A stretch of DNA of 64,000 bases from Perognathus longimembris pacificus (GCF_023159225.1 NC_063171.1:34999378-35063377), one strand, 5' to 3'; shown: positions 1 through 11,155, counted from the stretch's first letter. The notes: a model not told the origin generated them from the letters alone. Made by a program: numbers and translations.

Positions 1-29
1 TAGCTGAGAGAAAGTGAGAGAGAGAGACA

Positions 30-60
<31 letters not shown>
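1..60. repeat. (AG)n low-complexity tract
   Basis: Purine-rich AG/GAGA repeat at the window edge, directly beside a reverse-oriented SINE. It probably grew from that SINE's A-rich tail. Confidence 0.85.
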
Positions 61-61
<1 letters not shown>

Positions 62-79
62 ACCAGTACTAGTATACTA

Positions 80-280
80 GTACCAGGGCTTGAACTCAAG
101 TCCTCTTGTTCTTGCTCTACTTTTTCAACTATACTTGATGTTCTAGCTCCAGTCTGACATTTTGCTTGCTAATTGGAGATAAGTAACTCAGACTTTTCTT
201 CCCCCATGGCTTCAAACTCCAATCCTTAAAGCTCAGCCTACCTAAAGTAGTTTGGATTACAGGCATGGAACACTGGCATT
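80..280 (-). mobile_element. Composite B1-like/tRNA-like SINE, reversed, diverged
   Basis: Read on the minus strand it starts with a degraded 7SL/B1-like half (reverse of 'gattacaggcatg' near 255) and ends with the tRNA-like half (reverse of 'ccagggcttgaactcaag' near 83). Several internal gaps suggest an old copy. Confidence 0.6.
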
Positions 281-769
281 CTGCTCATCTCTAATATGAT
301 AGTAAGAATAAATTGCTAGGTCCTGCTTCACCATTCTGTCAGTCCTTTTTTTATTCATCCTCTGAACCAAGTAGAAGGTACTGAAGCTCACAGGGCCACA
401 GTCTTTGGATAAAAATTGCTTATACTATTTTGGTGTGAACTATGAATTTTGATACCTCCGTTTGTCCATCAATAAAACAAAATCCCTATGATAATAAGAT
501 CTGTTTTTCCATCAGAACCACCAGATAATGAAGGGCTGGGGCATGACTCAACCTTGAGTTTATTTCTAGTACAAGAAAAAAAATCTTGTGAACTTATCAG
601 AATATTTTACTGAATTTAAATATAGGACAATTGTTATTATCTTGCCTAAGAAATATGAAGAAAAAATATAGGCAAAGGAACAAAGACTAAAGGTCATACA
701 TAACCTTGTGAGCCATATATAATGGAAGTCCTAGAATGAAAGATATGGCAGAATGAATATAGGAACAAA
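281..769. other. Unassigned intergenic stretch
   Basis: AT-rich sequence with no open frame, splice pattern or repeat family that I recognise. Confidence 0.5.
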
Positions 770-921
770 TTGTCCCAGGTTCAATTCCTCAGCACCACAT
801 ATATAGAAAACAGCCAGAAGTGGTGCTGTGGCTCAAGCAGCAGAGTGCTAGCCTTGAGCAAAAGGAAGCCAGGGACAGTGCTCAGGCCCTGAGTTCAAGG
901 CCCAGGACTGGCAAAAAGAAA

Positions 922-953
<32 letters not shown>

Positions 954-955
954 AA
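770..955 (+). mobile_element. 5'-truncated ID-type dimeric SINE with (GA)n tail
   Basis: Begins at the B box of the first tRNA-like unit ('ggttcaattcc') and continues through the second unit ('gtggctcaagcagcagagtg...cccaggactggc'). The A tail has become a GA microsatellite (918-955). Confidence 0.8.
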
Positions 956-1445
956 GAGAATGTCCCTCAAGTATCCTGTGCTTGGTTTAAACTATTAATC
1001 TGCACACCCAAGAAGTTTAATGAACAGCAAGTCGAATACCATTATAAGTTCTCAATGCAGAGTCACTATAATCACATGACTGAATGACCAAGAGTTAAAG
1101 ATAATCTAAAAAAAAAAAATCATAGGAAAAAAATGAACCATAAAAAAGAGAACCACAGCAGGATTGGTACCAATTCCTCACCAGAGACCACAGAGGTCAG
1201 AAGGCAACAGGAAATGTACCCCAGTGCTTAGAGAAAGAAGTCCAAGAACTCCATGTTCAGAAAAACTTCCCTCAAAAATGGAGAAGAAATTAAGATTTTA
1301 CCAGGTTTTGTAACTGCAGAAATTCTTTGGTAACAGACACTTCAACAAGAACTGCTAGAAGGAGTTATTTTCAAATAAAAGGACTTAGTCATAATGACCT
1401 AGATGTGTATGACAAATTAAAAGTTCTAGTAAGAGTAACACACGT

Positions 1446-1664
1446 GTGGCTGGGGATATGGCCTAGTGGCAAGAGAGCTTGCCTCGTATACATGAGGCCC
1501 TGGGTTCGATTCCCCAGCACCACATATACAGAAAACGGCCAGAAGTGGCGCTGTGGCTCAAGTGGCAGAGTGCTAGCCTTGAGCAAAAAGAAGCCAGGGA
1601 CAGTGCTCAGGCCCTGAGTCCAAGGCCCAGGACTGGCCAAAAAAAAAAAAAAAAAAAAAAAAAA
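1446..1664 (+). mobile_element. Full-length ID-type dimeric SINE with 13-bp TSD
   Basis: A complete copy starts 'ggctggggatatggcctag', has B box 'ggttcgattcc', a second tRNA-like unit and a poly(A) tail of over 20 bases. It is flanked by perfect 13-bp target-site duplications 'gagtaacacacgt' at 1433-1445 and 1666-1678. The close match to other copies in the window implies a recent insertion. Confidence 0.93.
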
Positions 1665-1849
1665 CGAGTAACACACGTATAAAAATGGTAGAGGTACATT
1701 CTGTTTTAAACTTTTTTCTTTTACCACTAACTTATTTAGAAGATACCTGTCTAAAGAAATAATACGAAGTGAGTTATTGAGCTCAAGTATAAAAATATAT
1801 ATGATTATAATAGAAAAGATAGGATAATAAACATTTTTCTTTTCTCCTT

Positions 1850-2010
1850 GGTTATCATTTCTTATTGTTATTATAAAGGTGATATACAGAGGGGTTACAG
1901 TTACATAAGTCAGGTAATGAGTACATTTCTTCTTGAACAGTGTCTGTCACCCCTTTTCTCATTTTCCTCCAGGTTTTCCCTCCTGACCCTGGACCCTCAC
2001 AAGTTATATA
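1850..2010 (-). mobile_element. L1 3'-tail fragment, reversed and diverged
   Basis: Resembles the reverse complement of the recurring L1 3' end in this window ('ttattatcaa.. gatgtacagagaggttacagt...'), including the pyrimidine-rich part near 1950-1985. Confidence 0.5.
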
Positions 2011-2284
2011 GTTCATTTTCAACATAGTAAAACATTATTCTTATATATTAAAATTAAGTGGACATTAATTTGCATGAAGTAGTTGTAAGTCAATACTGAG
2101 GTCAATTTTAAAAGGAACTCAAAATTTACAGTAAAAGAAAATAAGAGAATTAAAATTGGAAAATATCTCCTTAGCATATAAATGAAAAAAAGACAAACTG
2201 ACAGGTGTAAATTCTATATTGTTAGTCATTACATTAAGTAAACAAACAGCTAATGAAAGGCTGAGATTAGAATGGCAAAAAAAA

Positions 2285-2420
2285 AAAAACCATGAGGGGG
2301 ACTGAGGGGGAGGGATAGTGAGAGAGAAGCAAGGAGGGTAACAATGTTCAACAAAAAAATGTACTCACTACCTTACGTAAGGTAGTGTACATCGCCTTGA
2401 CAATAAAATTAAATTTAAAA
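2285..2420 (+). mobile_element. L1 3'-tail fragment with internal palindrome
   Basis: Shares the G-rich block ('gaggggg...agggagg'), the 'gacaataaaatt' end and A-rich tail of the L1 3' tails at 19469 and 27950. The middle differs from them and contains a 22-bp perfect palindrome (2366-2387). Confidence 0.55.
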
Positions 2421-2813
2421 ATAAAACATGATCCAATTTCATTCTCTCTGTAAGAAGCACTTCAGATTCAAACATACAAGAGTTTGAGAATGTGAGCTAC
2501 ATTCTAAAAGATACACCAGGTAACAATATTTAGGACTGGTGGAACAACTATATTAATATCAAACAAAAATAGAAATTGAAATTGAAATGTTGCTAGAAGT
2601 AAAAAAGTACATTTTATAATGACAAATAGTGGTCCATCAGAAGGACATAACAGTTATGAATATATGTATGCACCTATTAACAGAATTCCAGAGTTCATAA
2701 GGCCAAGAATACAGGGTTAAAAGGAGAAATAGATATGAGTACATTGAGACTTCAATACTTCCCTTTTAATTATGGGCTTACCAATTATGTTGTATCTTTG
2801 AAAAATGTATCTA

Positions 2814-3030
2814 TACCCAGATGTTGGTGACTCAAGCCTATAACATTTGGAACACAGTGATTCGAGGCTGTGATCCTAGCAATGATGAGAAGTCTAAAAT
2901 TTGGAGGATCACAGTTCAGATGTATGTCTGGGCTAGAAAATAACTAGAGAAAAATCAGAGTTAGAATTATGGCTCATCCTAGGAAGTGTGAGGCTCTGAG
3001 TTCAAACCACCAGTGCCTCAAAAAGTATGT
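2814..3030 (+). mobile_element. Old composite SINE (B1-like/tRNA-like)
   Basis: Weak match to the composite SINE ('gttggtgactcaagcctataac', 'gaggatcacagttcagat', 'aggctctgagttcaaaccaccagt'). Strongly diverged and partly rearranged. Confidence 0.5.
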
Positions 3031-3216
3031 GTGTGGGGGGGGGAGGGGGGTGGCTATAAAGGATGATATAAACAAATTTATGTCTACAAAGTATACAATC
3101 TACATAAAATGTATCATTTCTAGGAAAACACCAAGTAACACATTGGCTGAAGGAGAAATAAAAAAAATCTGAATAGACCTATAATAAAGTAAATTTTTTT
3201 TTTAAACTGAATTATT

Positions 3217-3430
3217 GGGTTGGGAGGATGGCCTAGTGGCAAGAGCGCTTGCCTCATAAACAGGAAGCTCTGGGTTCGATTCCTCAGCACCACATATGTA
3301 GAAAATGGCCAGAAGTGGCGCTGTGGCTCAAGTGGCAGAGTGCTAGCCTTGAGCAAAAAAAAAAAGAAGCCAGGGACAGTGCTTAGGCCCTGAGTTCAAG
3401 GCCCAGCACTGGCAAAAAAAAAAAAAAAAA
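3217..3430 (+). mobile_element. ID-type dimeric SINE
   Basis: Both tRNA-like units present ('ggatggcctagtggcaagag', 'ggttcgattcc', then 'ctgtggctcaagtggcag'), ending in an A tail at about 3415-3430. It interrupts the old L1. Confidence 0.88.
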
Positions 3431-4204
3431 GAAACAAATACTCTAAAAACTGATTTATTCATTTAAAAACTACCCATAAATAAAACCCAGGCTCCTAGGG
3501 TTTTACTGGTGCATTCTATCAACCATTTGATGAAGAATTTACGCTAGTTCTTTATAAGCACTTCCAAAAAGTGGAAGAGACTACTTCCTAACTCATTCTA
3601 TGAGGCTAGCATTACTCTGATAAATCCAGATGAGACACCACAAGAGAGAAAGTATCATGCCCCTTATAAATATAGACACAAAAATACTCAACAAAATGCT
3701 AGTCATTTAATTCAGCAGTATGCTAAAAGCATTCTACTTTGTGTCCGTGTCATTTTTATTAGGAATACATTGGTGATTCAACATATACAAATTATTCAAT
3801 AAAACATTTCATGTTAATAAAATGAAAGGGGAAAAAAGAAACATATGGCCATCTCAACTGATGCAGAAAAAGCATTAGAGAAAACCCAGCACCTTAATTT
3901 TAAAAATAGTCAACCATCTAGAAAGAGAGGTCAGTTTCCTCAAAGTGACAAAGAGTATTTATGAAAATCTACAGCTAACACTTAAATCAATGGTGAAAGA
4001 CTGAAGGCTTTCCTCTTAAGACCAGGAACAAGATTCAGAGGCCCATCTTTCCACTAGCACCTCATTGTTGCACTGGAGGCCCTTCGTGCAACAAATAGGC
4101 AAGGAAAAGAAATAGAAGAAAACTAGATCAGCAAGAAAGATTTCTCTTCTCAGATGCCATGATCTCATTTTCAGAAGATCCTAAGGAATGCACACCAGAA
4201 TACT

Positions 4205-4310
4205 ATCACAATTGCAACTAAGAAGCAAGTGGTAGAGCGCCAAGAGTGAACAAGCAAGACAAGTAAGCTGTAGGCCCTGAGTTTCAAGCCTTGATACTAG
4301 CAAAAAATAA
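4205..4310 (+). mobile_element. Second-unit fragment of a SINE
   Basis: Partial match to the tRNA-like half ('caagtggtagagcg...ggccctgagtttcaagcc'), ending in an A-rich run. Short and diverged. Confidence 0.45.
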
Positions 4311-4710
4311 AATACCTAGGTAGACTTAGGTTTATACCCTCCTTTTGTTAAAAATAAATGTAAAACGACTTGCAAAGATTCATGCACAGAAAACTGCAAA
4401 ACACTGTTTTAAAAATACCCCCCAAAATAAAAAGTAAAATAAATCTAAAAATAATGTAAAATAAAGTAGAAAATAATATATAACAAAAATAAATAAATAT
4501 AAATAAAATAAACAAAAATATCCAAAGAGCAGAAGGAAATTCATTCATATGCATGGATCAAAGTAATTAATAAGTACTAAAGTAGCAAGATGGTGCACAA
4601 TTTCCTCACAATCCCCATCAAATTCTCAACAGCCTTTTGCTGCTTACCAACTTCAGAACCTGAAATTCAATGGAAATGAAATAGATTCAGAATAGTCAAA
4701 ACAATCTAAA

Positions 4711-4730
4711 CACACACACACACACACACA

Positions 4731-4781
<51 letters not shown>
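4711..4781. repeat. Compound (CA)n-(CAT)n microsatellite
   Basis: About 10 CA units (4711-4731) followed by about 15 uninterrupted CAT units. Open frames across this tract (poly-Met or poly-Asp on the minus strand) are artefacts of the repeat. Confidence 0.95.
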
Positions 4782-4858
4782 TATCCAGGTGGGAAGACTC
4801 ACACTTTCCAGATTTAAAACTTGATCCAGAGCAACACTCATTAAGATAGACCTCATGT

Positions 4859-5068
4859 GGGCTGGGGATATAGCCTAGTGGCAAGAGTGCCTGCCTCGGA
4901 TACATGAGGCCCTAGGTTCGATTCCCCAGCACCACATATACAGAAAACAGCCAGAAGCGGCACTGTGGCTCAAGTGGCGGAGTGCTAGCCTTGAGCGGGA
5001 AGAAGCCAGGGACAGTGCTCAAGCCCTGAGTCCAAGGCCCAGGACTGGCCAAAAAAAAAAAAAAAAAG
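4859..5068 (+). mobile_element. Full-length ID-type dimeric SINE with 14-bp TSD
   Basis: Complete copy of the subfamily with 'gatatagcctagtggcaagag' and 'gagcgggaagaagccagg'. Perfect TSDs 'gatagacctcatgt' at 4845-4858 and 5069-5082. The same diagnostic subfamily recurs at 34900 and, reversed, at 8520. Confidence 0.93.
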
Positions 5069-5082
5069 GATAGACCTCATGT

Positions 5083-6640
5083 AATGGCAGCTGCAAGTGC
5101 TACTACTGAAGAGCTTGTTCCTTGCTTGGCTACATTGAAGTAAAGCCAATCAAATGATCTCTCAGGACCCTATATTGGCCTCCTCTTAAATATGAATCCC
5201 TTAAGGATTAATGGCATTTGAGAAGCATGTGCAGGAAAAAAGAAATCACACCAGACAAGTAGAAAGGTAGATCTAGGAGCAAACAGATAGAATCCACGGA
5301 ATAAAAATATTCTAAGAGGCAGAGGTGAGAAGATATTACATCTGATTAAAAAAATAAGAATGGGATGCCACCATAAAGGAATATAAAGGAAAAATATATT
5401 TCAGTAGAACTCTATACATACCATAACTAGAAAAAGTCTGCTGCAAAGCAAAATTCAGAGACAGAAAATAATAGCGTGCTTAAAAGAATTCAAAATCCAG
5501 AAAGGAAAAGTTCTAACTAAAAAACGTTCCCAAAAAAATTAAGCAAGGAAAAGAGGAGAAGACATTACTATATAAATGGTGAAAGAATATTTCCTAGCAT
5601 ACCTTCAGATTAAAGGGGTCTACCAAAGCAATGGCTTTTTATGAGAGAAAGAGAGAGATTATGTACCCCACACACACACACAAAAAACTATTTGTAACAT
5701 ATTCTGGCAAATAAGTAAACAAATAAAATCTAATGAGGCCTCTATATCTAACTCTAACTCACAGAGATGATCAAAAGAATATGTTACAACAGGATGCAAT
5801 CAGGTGTAAACTTTGGGAAACATTCCTTTTGCTTTTTCTTTTTAAAAACAAATGAGTTGCAAAGAGGACAAAAAGAGACACACAGAGGAAAAGAGAAGTT
5901 TCTTGATTAAATTGTGCTTAAGATTTAAAATTTTTAGACTTAAAACTTAATTACAATGAATGGGCTTTATTTGAATTCTGATTGGAGCAATCTCAAGAAC
6001 ACACAAAAAGAGAAAACTATGAAAATATGTTTTACACTAGATATTTGATAATATACCTATTATTAATGTGGCATATGATTTTTTAACCTTTCAAATATTT
6101 GTAGGTATTTGCGATTGTAGATTTACTTCAAAATAAATGGGTTATGGAAACTGTGGAAATTCAGACTGGACAAAATTAACGAAACGATCCCTGTTGAAGT
6201 TGATGAACAGTCTGTGAACATATATAGACCCGTTGCACTATTTGCTGTACTTCAGACTGTTTTAAATTTCCCATTGTCAAAAGTTTAAAATTTGTGAGTA
6301 AATTATAAAATGACCCATAAGAAAGAGGTAGTTACTAGGATTCATACACTCTGTTAGGCATAATGTTGTGAAATTTCTTCCAGAGAAGGAAATAATAGTT
6401 TACTTGTATGCCTACAAATGTGTGAGGCCCTAGGTTTGATTCCAGGTGGGAAAACTCATTTTTAAAACAACACAAAAATGTAAAACAACACAAAAATTCC
6501 GTAAGATTGTTATGACTTATGACTTGTGTTTCTAAAAGAGTGAATAAATCATGGTAGATTTGCAAAGAAAAATAAATAAATAAATAAATAAAAAGAATCA
6601 GATAGGCACCAGGTTTTTCTTTAATAGTACCATTTTTCCC
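5083..6640. other. Unassigned intergenic stretch
   Basis: AT-rich DNA with a short (CA)n at 5670-5681 and an (AAAT)n near 6567-6590. Parts (5490-5640, 5800-6280) have the flavour of very old L1 DNA, but I cannot assign them. No gene seen. Confidence 0.4.
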
Positions 6641-6689
6641 CGTAGCTTGCATAATCTTTTATTAAATTACATAATCAAGATGACAAATG

Positions 6690-6790
6690 CAGGCTCAAAG
6701 TGGTAGAATGCTAGCCTTGAGCTGAAGAGCTCAAGGACAGCACCCAGGCCCAGAGTTCAAGTCCCATGACAAACAAAAATATAATAAAGA
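6690..6790 (+). mobile_element. SINE second-unit fragment
   Basis: Contains 'aggctcaaagtggtagaatgc' and 'gccttgagctgaagagctcaagg', ending in an A-rich tail. This is the tRNA-like half of the composite SINE without its B1-like half. Confidence 0.65.
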
Positions 6791-6797
6791 TTTAATA

Positions 6798-7058
6798 ACT
6801 GGGTGCAGGTGGCTCACACCTGTAATTCTAGCAACTCAGGAAGCTGAGATCTGAGGACTGCAGTTCAAATCAGCCTGGGCAAAAAAGTCCTTCAGACTCT
6901 TATCTCCAATTAACCACCAAAAATCCGAAAGTGAGGTTTGTGGCTCAAGTGGTAGAGAATCAGCCTTGAGTGGAAAAAGCTAACAAAGAGTGCCTAGGCC
7001 CTGAGTTTGAGCCCCAGTACTGGTACCACACAAAAAAAGAAAGAAAGAAAAGAAAAGA
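6798..7058 (+). mobile_element. Composite B1-like/tRNA-like SINE
   Basis: The B1-like half ('ggtggctcacacctgtaattc', 'gaagctgagatctgagga') is joined through 'ttatctccaattaaccacc' to the tRNA-like half and a GA-rich A tail. Confidence 0.88.
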
Positions 7059-7284
7059 TGACAAATGCAATTGCCAAAATCACTGTGCCAGATGTTTGAA
7101 AAAAACCACTCAAGTGCTGAAAAAAAAAAAATCCTCTAGTCTTATCCTGATCTACCATGCCCAAATAGCTATCAAATATAAAAGCAAAATTTATAAGAAT
7201 TCAAGAAGTTTAATTCCATCCTCCCTTTCTGAGAATGTTGCTTGGAGATATTTGGAGGGGGAAAAAATTATCTAAAGCAAAAAG

Positions 7285-7365
7285 AACTATGGCTATGGCT
7301 TAAGTGGTAGAATTTTTGCTGGCAAGTGTAAAGCCCTGAGTTCAAACCAGAGTACATTGAAATAT
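7285..7365 (+). mobile_element. SINE second-unit fragment, diverged
   Basis: Shows 'ctatggcttaagtggtag' and 'gccctgagttcaaaccag' without the 5' half. Confidence 0.5.
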
Positions 7366-8235
7366 GTAAACATATATTAATATTCAACACTAAGTGAAAG
7401 ATTAAACCAACAAATACATCAGAAAATAAAAATAAGGTTTATGACTACTAAGTAATACTATGGAAAAATGGCATTATATAAGCATTTTTAAAGTCCATAG
7501 GAAAAAATGCTGCATTTGAGTAAAGGTGAGTATGGATATGCTTTCTTTTTCTCGGTGTTTCTGAGAATTTCTTCCTGCTTGGTTACCTTAAGCTGCTGGG
7601 TGGGGGCCACGCCTGTGGGTATGGATGATGTGGGCATTTCTCAAGCCTGTGTCATGTGGAACTGAAAAATGAATCAGGGGGCTCCCTACACGGTGTGACT
7701 TGAAGAACCAAGAAACTTCTGGGCAACTCCCAAAACTAAGCAGGACAAAGAATGCTTGGTTTGCTAAGTCCTTAAGGAAATGCACTAATGTTTTCAGGAC
7801 ACGATGAAAGTGCAATGAAAGAGGCTTGTTTATGTTCTCCTGCATTTTATTGCCATCCATCAACCGACACAGCATCAACTGACACAGAGCTGGTGTTCCA
7901 GAAGCTTTAGGTGACAGATGACTATAGAGTTTGCAAATACCAGCGAGTGAATGGAATGAGTACAATGTGTGGAATGAATGAATGGATTAGCCCATGAGTT
8001 TAGCTTTTCTCGGATTTCAGTAGCTAAGAGACATGGAGACATTCCATGTTTCTGTGTACATTTTGAAGTGACAGAAAAATTATTTACTGTATGTACTCAA
8101 AAGCAGTAAGGAGAACAGAGCATAAAAGATACACAAACTGCCTCAGTATAAATTACAGAAATAACATTGTTTCTATTGTATTTTTAAATTGCTTTCCTCA
8201 TTTGAAAATGATGGAAACCTTATAAAAATAGCAAA
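7366..8235. other. Unassigned intergenic stretch
   Basis: No recognisable gene or repeat. A 125-codon minus-strand frame at 7588-7965 shows no domain that I recognise and is not supported as a gene. Confidence 0.45.
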
Positions 8236-8239
8236 GAAC

Positions 8240-8486
8240 ACAGGTATCAGTGCTGCTCATGCCTGTCATCCTAGCAACTCAGGAGGCTGAGATCTGAGGA
8301 TCAAGGTTTGAAGCTAACTGGGACAGGAAAACTTATGAAACTTTTATCTCCACTTAACCACCAAGAAGGCAGAAGTGGGGCTGTGACTCAAGTAATAGAT
8401 TGTTAGCAGAAAGCAAAAAAGCTCAGGGACAGTGCCCAGGCCTTGAGTTTAAGCCCTAGGACTGGTACCAAAAAAAAGGAACAAAG
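8240..8486 (+). mobile_element. Composite B1-like/tRNA-like SINE
   Basis: B1-like half ('tgctcatgcctgtcatcctag', 'ggaggctgagatctgaggat'), linker 'tatctccacttaaccacc', then the tRNA-like half and an A tail. Confidence 0.85.
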
Positions 8487-8519
8487 ATAATGTAGAGATT
8501 TCCCGCAGATCCCTTTCTT

Positions 8520-8685
8520 TTTTTTTTTTTTCCCCCGCTTCTTCCCGCTCAAGGCTAGCACTCTGCCACTTGAGCCACAGCGCCGCTTCTGGCAGTTTTC
8601 TGTATATGTGGTGCTGGGGAATCGAACCTAGGGCCTCGTGTATCCAAGGCAGGCACTCTTGCCACTAGGCTATATCCCCAGCCCC
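8520..8685 (-). mobile_element. 3'-shortened ID-type dimeric SINE, reversed, with TSD
   Basis: On the minus strand the first tRNA-like unit is complete, but the second ends after 'gagcgggaagaag' and passes into a poly(A) tail. The usual 'ccagggacagtgctcag...ggactggc' end is absent. TSDs 'gcagatccctttctt' lie at 8505-8519 and 8686-8700. Confidence 0.9.
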
Positions 8686-8700
8686 GCAGATCCCTTTCTT

Positions 8701-9190
8701 GATCCTCCCCCATTATAAGAATCTCATGCTTGTCAAAACCAAAAACTGACATTGGGGCTTTTTGTTAACTGGAGTCTAGACTTGTTTGGACTTCGTCAGA
8801 TTTTCCACAAATATCCTCTGTCTGTTGTGGCATCCACTGGGGGCCAAATTACATCCTGTGTCCTATGCCCCTTTATCTGGTGCATGAAGTGTCTTCAGTC
8901 TTGTCTTGGTTTTCATGACTTGGTTTTCAGGAGTTCTGCCAGGAATCCTATAAGATGACTGGATTTGTCTGATGTTTTCCTCACGATAATAATGACATTC
9001 TATGTTTCTGGAGTGACTAACATAGACATGATCTTGTGGTAGGGGAGTGATAGATGATAGATGATAGATGTGGCCCAGAATGGCCACAGTGATGTTAAGC
9101 TTCCACTCCTGGGTTGAGGTGAGTTTTCAAGGTTCCTCCTCTGTAAAGATGCCAATGTTGTCTTCTGCACTGGAAGCTTTGGGGATGAGT
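8701..9190. other. Unassigned stretch beside an LTR-like sequence
   Basis: No repeat that I can name. Minus-strand frames at 8863-9206 lack recognisable domains. A short (GATA)n-like run sits at 9047-9069. Confidence 0.4.
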
Positions 9191-9535
9191 TGTGAATGTA
9201 GCTCACTCCCCAGAGAGGAAACCCACTACATGGTTCAGGCAGAGAAGAGTTTATTGGGGGGAGAGAAAACTGCCAGGCTGCACAAGATGGAGGTATGGGA
9301 AGACAGAAGGGAAGAAAGAAGAGAGAAAATGAAAGAGTGGGGACCTGTGTTGAGCTGGATTATGTAGGGAAAGGCAGGAGGTATGGCCACGTGGGTTAGA
9401 TATGACCTCAGTGAAGGGGGAGGTAACTGCCTCCAGGTGTGCCAGTTACCCAGGTAATACAGGTACTGGGCACAGACTTAAACAGGGGCATCTGCATGGA
9501 ACCCTCCTGGGTGGGGGGAGGGGGTGGACCTTACA
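9191..9535 (-). mobile_element. Possible solo LTR of an endogenous retrovirus
   Basis: On the minus strand the 345-bp segment starts TGTAAGG and ends CATTCACA (TG...CA). It has an AATAAA signal (reverse of 'tttatt' near 9250) about 60 bases before the 3' end, preceded by a C/T-rich region, as in the U3-R-U5 layout. No flanking direct repeat and no internal retroviral genes are apparent, so the limits and the identity are inferred from architecture alone. Confidence 0.5.
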
Positions 9536-9684
9536 AAAAGTAATTAAGAGATGACTCTTGGGAAAGAGAGCATCATTGTATGTATATTACACAAAAAAAT
9601 ATACTCTTAGGGCTCTTTGTATTACTGCCATGCCAATTTTTTTTACTTTTTTCATTTTTCTTGGGTTTTTGGTGGGGTTTTTTT

Positions 9685-9875
9685 GCCAGTCCTGGGGCTT
9701 GAACTCAGGGCCTGGGCACTGTACCTGAGCTTCTTTTTGCTCAAGGTTAGCACTTTCCCACTTAAGCCACAGTGCCACTTCTGGCTTTTCCTATATGTGT
9801 GGTGCTGAGGAATCGAACCCAGAGCTTCATGTATATGAGGTGAGGACTTTACCACTAAGCCATATTCTCAGCCCT
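9685..9875 (-). mobile_element. ID-type dimeric SINE, reversed
   Basis: Both units are present in reverse order ('gccagtcctggggcttgaac...', 'gtggtgctgaggaatcgaac', 'ccactaagccatattctcagc'). Diverged from the young copies. Confidence 0.85.
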
Positions 9876-10920
9876 ACTTTTTTCGTTTTTGCAGCATTGA
9901 GGCCAAACCACAGGCCTCAGGCATGCTAGATGATGCTTTACAACTGTGCTACAGTAACAGATGATGAAAACCGGCGATTCACCATGTGAAAAAAGTAGTA
10001 ATAGTGAACAATAATGTCAATGATTTTTAGGAAGACAGAAAAGATTTAGACTTATTGACTTATTTAGAACATATGCTTCATAAACTCTGTCAGACCAAGA
10101 GGACAGAATAGAGAATCTGGAAATAAATTCACACATTTCTGGTTAAAAAAATTTTTTTTACAAAGGTGCCAAGAGCAAACAATGGGGAGATGGAGGAAAG
10201 AGGATGAATAAGAAAAAGTCTGAACACCCATCGAAACATAACAGAAAGTCACTTTTCTGTGGTCTTCAACTACTGTCTGAGAAGCGAAGAACTCAGACTA
10301 AGGACTCGGGTCAGACCTGCAAGTGGGGATAGTGACAACAGCCTCCCCACCACTCTACAATGTTGATAGGGGATAGCCACTGGGCTCCAGGAGCATGCAT
10401 GCTGATATCCTGTGTATACTTTCCAGAGCCTGGCTTCCCAGGTTGTCCTAGAGCTGAGAGGCCAAATTCCCAAGCATTTGTTTATACTGCCCTCTACTGT
10501 TCAGAAATAATCATTACTACAAAGGCTACAAAGAACAATTACCAATGGCCAGGCAAGATAAGGCCACAGTGGGGCTACTGGCTCATGAGGCAAACAGCTT
10601 ATAATATATTCAGAAAATGTTGAACTCAAACTATAAAAACCTATTTAAACAAATACATTCTGCTCCAGGGTTTCAGATATTACCCTATGTTAGAAACCCC
10701 AAGTTTTGCTTCTATCAATCCTCTTTGACTGCTGGGCAGACTAGGGTAGGATAAGGAAAGGCATCAAAGGCTTCAGTTATATTGTAAATAATTCTGGAAA
10801 ATTCTAGAAAAAGATCCCTGATGAATCACTGTTGGAAGGCTAAGGAAACTTGGATTTGAGCCTTGAAGGGTAAAACAAAAGTAAGACTTTTCCTAATAAA
10901 AGTTAGTTAAAAGTATACTA
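9876..10920. other. Unassigned intergenic stretch
   Basis: No gene or repeat family recognised. GC content is moderate at 10260-10480 and AT-rich elsewhere. Confidence 0.4.
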
Positions 10921-10922
10921 TG

Positions 10923-11155
10923 GGCCAGTCACCAGTGGCTCACACCTGTAATCCTACTCAGGAAGCTGAGATCTGAAGATCACGGTTCAAAGCCAGCCCA
11001 GGCAAGAAAGTCTGTGAGACTCTTAACTCCAGTTAACTACCAGAAAACCAGAAATGGCCCTGTGGCTCAAAGTGGTAAAGAGTGAGCCTTGAGCTGAAGA
11101 ACTCAGGGACAATGCCCAGGCCGAGTTCAAGCCTGATGATGGGGGTGGGGGGGAG
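10923..11155 (+). mobile_element. Composite B1-like/tRNA-like SINE
   Basis: Contains 'agtggctcacacctgtaatcc', 'gatctgaagatcacggttc', linker 'taactccagttaactacc' and the tRNA-like half. The tail has become G-rich ('gggggtgggggggag'). Confidence 0.88.

Larger units (their letters stand above)
1040..4700 (+). mobile_element. Old L1 (L1M-like) copy, 5'-to-3', heavily broken
   Basis: Pieces in order resemble an ancient mammalian L1: a 5' region ('caccagagaccacagaggtcagaag' type, near 1180-1300), an ORF2 endonuclease-side segment (near 2640-2760) and reverse-transcriptase-side segments (3490-4200 and 4550-4650). No long frame survives. Later insertions interrupt it: SINEs at 1448, 2814 and 3217 and L1 tails near 1850 and 2280. 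Family assignment is by recognition only; the outer limits are approximate. Confidence 0.55.

Noticed and set aside
1446..1540. A functional tRNA-Ala gene
   Set aside because: A and B boxes are present, but it is the head of a SINE with a poly(A) tail and TSD, and the same sequence recurs many times in the window.
4653..4905. Frames with poly-Met and poly-Asp
   Set aside because: Pure translation of the (CAT)n repeat and an adjoining SINE.
7588..7965. 125-codon minus-strand frame as a 5' exon of the downstream neighbour (DDR2 in human order)
   Set aside because: No recognisable DDR2 sequence, signal peptide or donor; composition is not protein-like.
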